A stretch of 41,506 nt of DNA from Mycobacterium sp. 852002-51057_SCH5723018 (GTDB lineage: Bacteria > Actinomycetota > Actinomycetes > Mycobacteriales > Mycobacteriaceae): NCBI RefSeq assembly GCF_001667035.1, contig NZ_LZIR01000007.1:1-41506 (forward strand). Reading direction: 5' to 3'. The translations under genes were made by a program, and so were the position numbers. Shown here one piece after another: positions 17,970-26,900 of this stretch (position 1 is its first letter; each line of letters opens with the position of its first letter). Below the pieces are notes generated by a model. It did no database searches. It had not been told where the DNA came from and worked only from the letters and a program-made list of their open reading frames with translations.

Positions 17970-20900
17970 ATGGCATCCGTCGACGGTCCGATGGAGCGGA
18001 CGTTGGGTTCCGCGGGATTCGCGATTGTCGGCTATGCGGCGCGTTTTCCGGGTGCCGCGGACGCGGACGAATTCTGGCAGGTGCTGGCCGAAGGCCGGGA
18101 CGCGGTTTCGGAGGTGCCCGAGGACCGGTGGGATGCCGACGAATTCTTCGACCCAGATCCCGATGCGCCCGGGAAGGTTGTGACCCGTCGGGCGGGCTTC
18201 GTTGACGACGTGACGGGGTTCGACGCGCCGTTTTTCGGTATGTCGGCGCGCGAGGTCCGGTTGATGGACCCGCAGCACCGGCTCCTGCTGGAGACGGCGT
18301 GGCGGGCGGTGGAGCATTCGGGCACCGCGCCAACGGCTTTGGCGAACACCAACACCGGCGTGTTCATCGGTTTGGCCACCCATGACTACCTGGGAATGGC
18401 ATCCGACGAGCTGACCTACCCCGAGATCGAGGCCTACATGGCGATTGGGACCTCGAATGCCGCGGCGGCGGGGCGGATCAGCTACCGGTTGGGTCTGCAG
18501 GGACCGGCGGTCGCCGTGGACACGGCGTGCAGCTCGTCGTTGGTGGCGATCCATCAGGCCTGCCAGGCGCTGCGGTTGGGGGAATGTGACCTCGCGCTGG
18601 CCGGCGGCGCGAACGTCATGCTCACCCCGGCGACCATGATCACCTTCTCCCACGCGCACATGCTCGCGCCCGACGGCCGCTGCAAGACATTCGATGCGGC
18701 CGCGGACGGCTACGTGCGCGGGGAGGGTTGCGGCGTCATCGTCGTGAAGCGGCTCGAGGACGCGATCCGCGACGGCGACCGGATCCGCGCCGTGATCCGG
18801 GGCAGCGCGATCAACCAGGACGGCGCATCGGGTGGTCTGACGGTGCCGAATGGCGTTGCCCAGCAACGGGTTATCGCCGAGGCGCTGAAGCGCGCCGGCG
18901 TCGCGGCCAGCGATGTCGAATACCTGGAGGCGCATGGGACCGGTACCTCGCTGGGCGATCCGATCGAGGTACAGGCCGCGGGTGCGGTGCTCGGCGCCGG
19001 GCGCGAGGCGAGCCGCCCGCTGCTGATCGGCTCGGTGAAAACCAACATCGGGCATCTGGAAGCGGCCGCCGGGATCGCGGGCGTGATCAAGGTCATCCTG
19101 TCGCTCGAGCACGAGGTATTGCCTGAACACCTGCACTTTCGCAACCCGTCGCCGCACATCCCGTGGGACCGGCTTCCGGTGCAGGTCGTCCAGGAGCCCA
19201 CCGCCTGGGAGCGCAACGCTCGACCCCGCATCGCCGGAGTCAGCTCGTTCGGGTTCGCCGGGACCAACGCGCACGTCATCATCGAGGAAGCTCCAGTAGC
19301 GCCCGCTGTGGGGCAGGCCGTGCCGGCGCCGATTGCGGTCGACCGGGCGGGCAGTCGACGGTTCAGCGTGCTTCCGCTGTCGGCGCGCACGCCCGCCGCG
19401 CTGGTGCAGGTCGCCGATCAGTACCGCAGGTGGTTGAGTGCGCATCCGGAGGCCACGCTCGCGGAACTGTGCTTCACCGCCGGAGTGGGGCGAGCGCATT
19501 TCGAGCACCGGGCCGCGCTGGTGGTCAATTCGAGGGAATCCGCGAGTGAGTTACTCGGCGCGGTCGCGGACGACCGCCCGGCACCCGGTCTGGTGCGCGG
19601 AGTATCCGACGACACGCCGAAGACTGCATGGCTGTTCACCGGTCAAGGCAGCCAGTACGCGGGCATGGCCCGCGAGCTGTTCGACACCGAGCCGGTGTTC
19701 GCCGAGACGCTGAACCGGTGCGCGGCGGTGGTCGACGAAGTCCTCGAAAAGCCGCTGCTGCAGGCCATTTTCGATACGGACAGCCCCGACGCGGAGGAGA
19801 CGCTGCGGCAGACTTCCTACGCCCAGCCCGCCTTGTTCGCGGTGGAGATGGGCCTGGCTCGCCTGTGGCAGTCCTGGGGCTTCGAACCCGACGTGGTGCT
19901 GGGGCACAGCGTCGGCCAGTACGCGGCGGCCTGCGTCGCAGGGGTGCTGAGCCTCGAGGACGGCGCGCTGCTGATGGCCGAGCGCGGCCGCCTTTTCGGC
20001 GGTTTGCCCGGGGGCGGCCGGATGGTCGCGGTCTTCACCGACGCCGAGCGCGTCGAGAGCCTCACTGACGAGATCCCCAGCCTGTCGGTCGCCGCCTACA
20101 ACGGCGCCAACACCGTGCTGTCGGGACCCGCGCAGGATCTGGACCAGGCGGTGGCCCGGTTGGCAGCCGACGGCGTCCGGTGCGACTGGCTGGACACCAG
20201 CCACGCGTTCCACTCGGCGCTGCTGGATCCGATCCTCGACGAGTTCGAGTCGTACGCGAACCGGTTCGATTTCAATTCACCCCAACGGATTCTGGTGTGC
20301 AACCGCACCGGCACCGCGTTGGGCAGGAGCGTGAAACTCGACGGCGCCTACTGGCGTCGCCACGCGCGCCAGCCGGTGGAATTCGCCAAGAGCGTGCGCA
20401 CCCTCGCCGACCTCGGCTGCAAAGTGTTGCTGGAAATCGGTCCGCAACCGGTGCTGACCGCCGCGGCCCTGAGGGCATGGCCGGACCCGGCCGCTGCCCC
20501 GCGGGCGATCGCGTCACTGCGTCGCAACGTCGCCGACCACCGGCAGATCACCGAAGCACTCGCCGACGCCTACGTGCTCGGCCACCTGCCCGACTTCGGC
20601 GCAGTGACCGGACCGGCGCAAAAGCTCGACCTGCCGACTTACCCGTTCCAGCATCGCCAGTACTGGTATCGAGACGATAGGGCCCGTCCCAATCAGGAAC
20701 AGAACGAGTCCGCGCGTACCCAAGCCGTCCGTCTTCTCGAGGACGGCCGGATCGAGGAACTCGCGGCTCTACTCGATGGTGGGAGCGGCGACCACCAGAC
20801 CCTGAATGTGCTGACAAAGCTTGCCGCACAACACAACCAGCAGCGCAAAACTAGGTCCATCGCGGATGCGCGCTATGAGATTCGTTGGGAGAGATCCACC

Positions 20901-23900
20901 GCCACCGTCTCAGAGGGCCAAGCCGAGGGATCTGCCTGGCTCATCATCGGCGACGACGCCGAGGCGGTCCGGCCATTGGTCGACGCGCTGACCGCGCAGG
21001 GGCACCAGCATCGGATTCTCGGGTTGCCGGCGTCCGACGCGGACGAGGAACGGCTCGTCGCCGCATTGCGCGCCGCGATGGCCGAGGAACCGCCGCTACG
21101 CATCCTGCACGTCGCGGCACTCGACTCCGATACCGCACCGTCGATGCGGTCGCTGCTGCGGATGCAACACCGAATCCTCGGCGGAACGCGGCGACTTTTT
21201 CGCGCGGTGGCTGCCGCCGAACTGCGCACCCCCATCTGGCTGATAACCCGAGGCGCGCAACGAGTCACCGACTCCGACACCGTGTCACCGGATCAGAGTT
21301 GCCTCTGGGGATTCGGTCGTGCCGCTGCGCTGGAGCATCCGCAGGTATGGGGCGGACTGGCAGACTTGTCAGAAGGCACCGCGGACGAATGGTCGCGGTT
21401 GCTCACCCGGGTGGTGGCGGCACCGCGCGACTCGGCCGCGTGGGAAGACCAAGTCGCGGTGCGTGATCAAGCGGTTTACGTTCCGCGCCTGGTTCGACGG
21501 AGTGACCCACCGACCGCGACACCGCTGGCACTGCGCGATGACGCAACGTATCTGGTCACCGGAGGGCTGGGTGCGGTCGGATTGGAAATCGCCGGATACC
21601 TCGCCGCGCACGGCGCCCGGCATCTGGTGCTGACCGGCCGCCGCTCGCCCAGCGATGCCGCGCAAGCGCGCATCGACGCATTACGCGAACAGCACGGCTG
21701 CGAATTGCGGGTTATCGCGGCCGATGTCGCCGATGCGCATGACGTTGCGCGCCTGTTTGCCACGGTGCAGGCCGAACTGCCGCCGGTGGCCGGCATCGTC
21801 CACGCCGCGGGGGAGATCGGTACCACCCCGCTGCGCAACCTGGACTTTGCATCTCATCAAGCCGAAGTGGATCGGGTGTTCGCCGGGAAAGTCTGGGGCG
21901 CTTGGCATTTGAGCGAAGCAGCCTTGGACGCCTTCGGCCTGCGGCTGGACTTTTTCCTTTGCACCTCCTCGATCGCTTCAGTGTGGGGCGGGTTCGGCCA
22001 AACCGCCTACGGCGCGGCCAATGCCTTCCTGGACGGGCTGGCCTGGCGGCTACGTGAGCAGGGCGTCTCAGGGATCAGCGTCAATTTCGGTCCCTGGTCG
22101 GCGGGCATGGCCGACGAGGAGTCGCGCGCGCGACTGGCTCAGCGCGGCGTGCGTACGTTGTCGCCCGCCGACGCCCTGGCGGGCATGGCCGATGCCATGG
22201 CGGGTGCCTCCGCGCAGGGCCCCGCACAAGGCCTCGCACAAGGAGTTGTGGCTCGAATCGACTGGGCCCGCTTCCTGCCGCTCTACCAGCAAGCGGGGAG
22301 GCGGTCATTCCTGGCGGAGCTGGAACGTGAGGTGCCGGAGTCGGTATCGGCACCCTCATCCGGGCCGTCCGGGAAGACTCAATTCGTCGAGCAACTCGCC
22401 AACGCTCCGGTGCAGCGGCGCAAGAAACTTCTCACCGATTACCTGCGCGACGCGGTGGCGGAGGTGACGCGGATCGACGCCGCCGAGATCCGCGAGGACG
22501 CCGGATTCTTCGATCTCGGCATGGATTCGCTGATGGCCATCGAATTGCGCCGCCGCATCGAGCAAGCGGTGGGCAAGGAGGTGCCGGCGACCCTGGCGAT
22601 GGACCACCCACGGCTGTCCGACGTGGCGGATTACCTGCTCGGCGACGTGCTCGGGCTCAGCGAACAGGCAGCAGGCAATTCAGCGCCCCAGCCGGCCTCG
22701 GCAGTCACGGCGCGCACGGATGAGCCGATCGCGATCGTCGCGGTGGCCTGCCGGTTCCCCGGAGCGCCCGATCCCGACGCTTTCTGGGAGGTGTTGTCCG
22801 GCGGCGTCGATGCGATCCGGGAAGTCCCGGAGGACCGATTCGACATCGACGAGTTCTACGACCCGGATCCAGAGGCTCCCGGCAAGATCTACAGCCGTTT
22901 CGGTGGATTCCTCGACGGGATCGACGGATTCGATCCGGAATTCTTCGGCATTTCCCCGCGCGAGGCTGTGTGGATCGATCCCCAGCAGCGGCTGATGCTG
23001 GAAACCGTCTGGGAGGGCTTGGAACGGGCCGGGTATTCCCCGGGAGCGTTGCGCGGCAGCCGAAGCGGAATCTTCGTGGGGGTGGGTGCCAACGAATACT
23101 CGCATCTGCTGTCAGCCGACTCGGTCGAGAAGCTCGAGCCCCACTTCATCACCGGCAATGCGCTCAATGCCATCTCGGGTCGGGTTGCCTTCGCACTCGG
23201 GCTGGAAGGACCGGCGGTCGCGGTCGATACCGCATGCAGCTCGTCATTGGTGGCCGTCCATCAGGCGTGCCAGGCATTGCACTCCGGTGACTGCGATTTG
23301 GCGTTGGCCGGTGGTGTGAACGTCTTGCTGAGTCCGGTATCCACCATCGCCGCCTCGCGCGCCAGGATGCTTTCGCCCGTCGGGCGATGCAAGACCTTCG
23401 ACGCCTCCGCCGACGGCTATGTGCGCGGTGAAGGTTGCGGAATTCTGGTCCTCAAGAGGCTGAGCGACGCGGTGCGCGACGGCGACCGGGTTTGCGCGGT
23501 CATCCCGGGCAGCGCGGTCAATCAAGACGGCGCGTCCAGTGGTTTGACGGTGCCCAATGGTGGTGCACAGCAACGGCTTATCACCGCGGCGCTGGTTCGC
23601 GCCGGCCTCGCCGGCGGCGATGTTGACTACCTTGAGGCGCACGGGACGGGCACCGCCCTGGGTGATCCGATCGAAGTGCAGGCGGCCGGGGCCGTCTACG
23701 GTGCCGCCCGTGACGCTGACCGGCCACTGCTGATGGGGTCTGTGAAGACCAACATCGGCCACCTCGAATCGGCTTCAGGGGTCGCGGGTCTGATCAAGGT
23801 CATCCTGTCCCTGCAGCACGAAGTGCTGCCGGAGAGCCTGCACTTTGAGACACCGTCGCCGCACATCCCGTGGGACACGCTGCCGGTGCGGGTGGTAGAC

Positions 23901-26900
23901 AAGGCGATTCCGTGGCAGGCCAACGGCAGGCCGCGACGCGCCGGCGTCAGTTCCTTCGGTTTCACCGGCACCAACGCACACGTGCTGATCGAGGAGGCGC
24001 CGCCGCAATCGGCGAGGCCCGACGAATATTCGACGGGCGAGATCTCCCCCGACAACACCGTGGCATCCGAACCGGACGCTCAAGAAGAACCGGTCGATGT
24101 GCTGCCGCTGTCTGCGCGCTCGGCGGAGGCGCTGACGGCGTTGGCCCAGCGCTACGGGGCCTGGCTCGACGCGCACCCCAAGGTCGACGTCGCCGACGTG
24201 TGCTTCACGGCCGGGACCGGGCGTTCGCAGTTCGAACACCGGGCCGCGCTAGTGGTGGATTCTGTTCAGGGCGCCCGCGAGCTACTGGCCGAGTTGGCCG
24301 AGAACCGGCTGCGCCCGGGAGTGGTACGCGGCGAGTGCACCGACCCGCCGACGACGGCGTGGTTGTTCACCGGGCAAGGCAGCCAGTACCCGGGGATGGC
24401 GCGCGAATTGTTCGACGCTGAACCGGTTTTCGCAGACACGGTGACGCGCTGCGCGGACGCGGTCAACGGCATCGTGGCGCGCCCGTTGCTGGAGGTGCTG
24501 TTCGCCACCGACCGCGACACCGGCGGTCAGGCCGGAGAAACACTGCGCCACACGTCGTTTGCGCAGCCCGCGCTTTTCGCTGTCGAGATGGGCCTGGCCC
24601 GGCTGTGGCAGTCGTGGGGCATCGAACCCGACGTGGTGCTGGGGCACAGCGTGGGCCAGTACGCGGCGGCGTGCGTGGCTGGGGTTTTCGGCCTCGAGGA
24701 CGGAGTCCGGCTGATCGCCCAGCGGGGCCGGCTGTTTGGCAGTCTGCCCGACGGCGGCCGGATGGTGGCGGTGTTCGCCGACGCCAAGTACGTCGAAGAG
24801 ATCGGGAACGAGTTCCCCCGAGTGTCGGTCGCCGCCTACAACGGCCCCAACACGGTGCTGTCGGGTCCCGGCGCGGATCTCGAACAGATCGTCGCCAGGT
24901 GTGGCAACGACGGGACCCGGTGCAGCTGGCTGGAAACCAGCCACGCCTTCCACTCAGAGTTGCTGGAGCCGGTGCTCGGTGAGTTCGAGTCCTACGCTGC
25001 CCGTTTGCAATTCGCTATGCCGACATTGCCGCTCGTCTGCAACCGCACCGGCGCCGTGCTCACTGCCGAAACCCCGCTAGACGCCCAATATTGGCGGCGG
25101 CATTCCCGCCAGCCGGTGCAGTTCGCCGAAAGCGTGCGCACGGTGGCGGCGCTGGGATGCTCGGTGTTGATGGAGATCGGTCCACAACCGGTTCTGACCG
25201 GGGCCGCGGTGCAGGTCTGGCCCGAACACCTGGCCGCGCCGCGTGCGATCGTTTCCCTGCGCAAGGGCGTCGGCGACCGGCGCCAGATCGCCGAAGCGCT
25301 GGCCGCGGCCTACGTCAGTGGCCATCGGCCCAAGTTCGCTGCAAAGCATCGTCAACCTCGCCGCAGGCTCGAACTTCCCACCTATCCGTTCCAGCACCGT
25401 CGCTTCTGGCCGAAGGCTTCCGGCGTCTCGGGCATCGATGGTCAGGGCGCCGCCGTATCCGGAATCCTGGGTAGCGGAAAAGATCTCGCCTCCGGCGACT
25501 CCGTCTACACCAGTCGGCTGTCGGTCAAGTCGCAGCCCTGGCTGTCCGATCACGTCATCTATGGCACGGTTGTCGTTCCGGGAGCGACGTATGCGGCGAT
25601 GGCCTTGGCCGCCGTTGGGACGCCCGGGCGGGTGCAAGACGTCTTCTTCTATGAGCCGATCATCTTGGGCGAGAAGGCTTCTCGCGAGGTGCAGCTGACG
25701 TTGCATCCACTGGACGACGGCCCGCAGGACGGCGTGGGCTGGAGCTTCCGGGTGCACAGCCGCCCGTACGGCGTCCGCGATGCCGAGTGGTCGTTGAACG
25801 CCGACGGCACCCTCGTCACCGGAGTCAGTGGGATCGAGAACCAGGCCGCAACCGATCCGGCGGACCCCGCAGAGTCCCTCCAGGCCGCAATCGAGCGGAT
25901 GAATCGCATGCGTCCGCAGGAGCTCTTCGAGACCTTCGCCGACATGGAGCTGGCATGGGGACCCAACTGGTCGGGTTCTCTGAAGTCGCTGTGGCTCGGT
26001 GAGGGTGAGGCGATCGGCGATATCACCGTCGGCGAAGAACTCGCCGAACATCTCGGAACCGAGCCGATGCACCCGGTGCTGCTCGACCTGTGCACCGGGG
26101 TGGCCTTCCCGGCGTTCCCGGCGCTTCTCGCGGCCGAACAGGGGGTCAACGATCTGTTCCTGCCGTTGCGGTACGGACGGGTAGAGCTGCGGGAGAAGAT
26201 GCCTCGGCGGTTCTACTGCCGCGCGACGTGGCACACCAGCGGCCTCGACAGCGAAACCCAGGTCTTCGACCTCGACTTCGTGAGCCGAGATGGCCGCCAG
26301 CTGGGCAGAATTCGCGAGTTCACGGTCAAACGTGCGCCCCGAGAGGCGTTGTTGCGCGGTCTCGGCGGTGATGCCACCCGGCTGCTGTACACCCTCGGCT
26401 GGCACGAGGTGCCGCTCCCGGCATCCAGCGATGAGGGCACCGCAAACGCGATCGGCACCTGGCTGGTCGCCGGATTCGGCGAACTGGCAGCCCAGCTGCC
26501 AGGCTGCGTCTCTTTTGACCGGGCTACCGATCCGGAGCCCTTGGGGCAGCTGTTGGCACAGGCTCGAGAGCGCGGAGTTCCGTTCTCCGGCATCGTCTGG
26601 CGGGCAACGGGTCCGAGTGCCGAAGAGTCGACCGCTGAAGCCGCCGCGCGGCTGGAGACCGAGATCGCCCACCTGCTCAGCGCCGTGCACACCCTGCAGC
26701 GCGATGAGGCGGTCAAACTTCCCAACGGGCTGTGGATCATCACCGAACGGGCCGTGGCAACGGAATCCGGCGAGCAGGTCGACCCGGTCCAGGCGGCGTT
26801 GTGGGGGCTCGGACGCACCATCGTCAACGAGGAACCGGCCCTGCGCTGCAGGCTGGTCGATTACGACGGATCCGAGACGGCCGTTCAGTCGCTGGCCGGC

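Noticed and set aside
17572..18333. - strand frame across the papA/PKS gap
   Set aside because: Pro/Arg-rich text with no domain; it overlaps the PKS N-terminus antisense and has no ribosome binding site.
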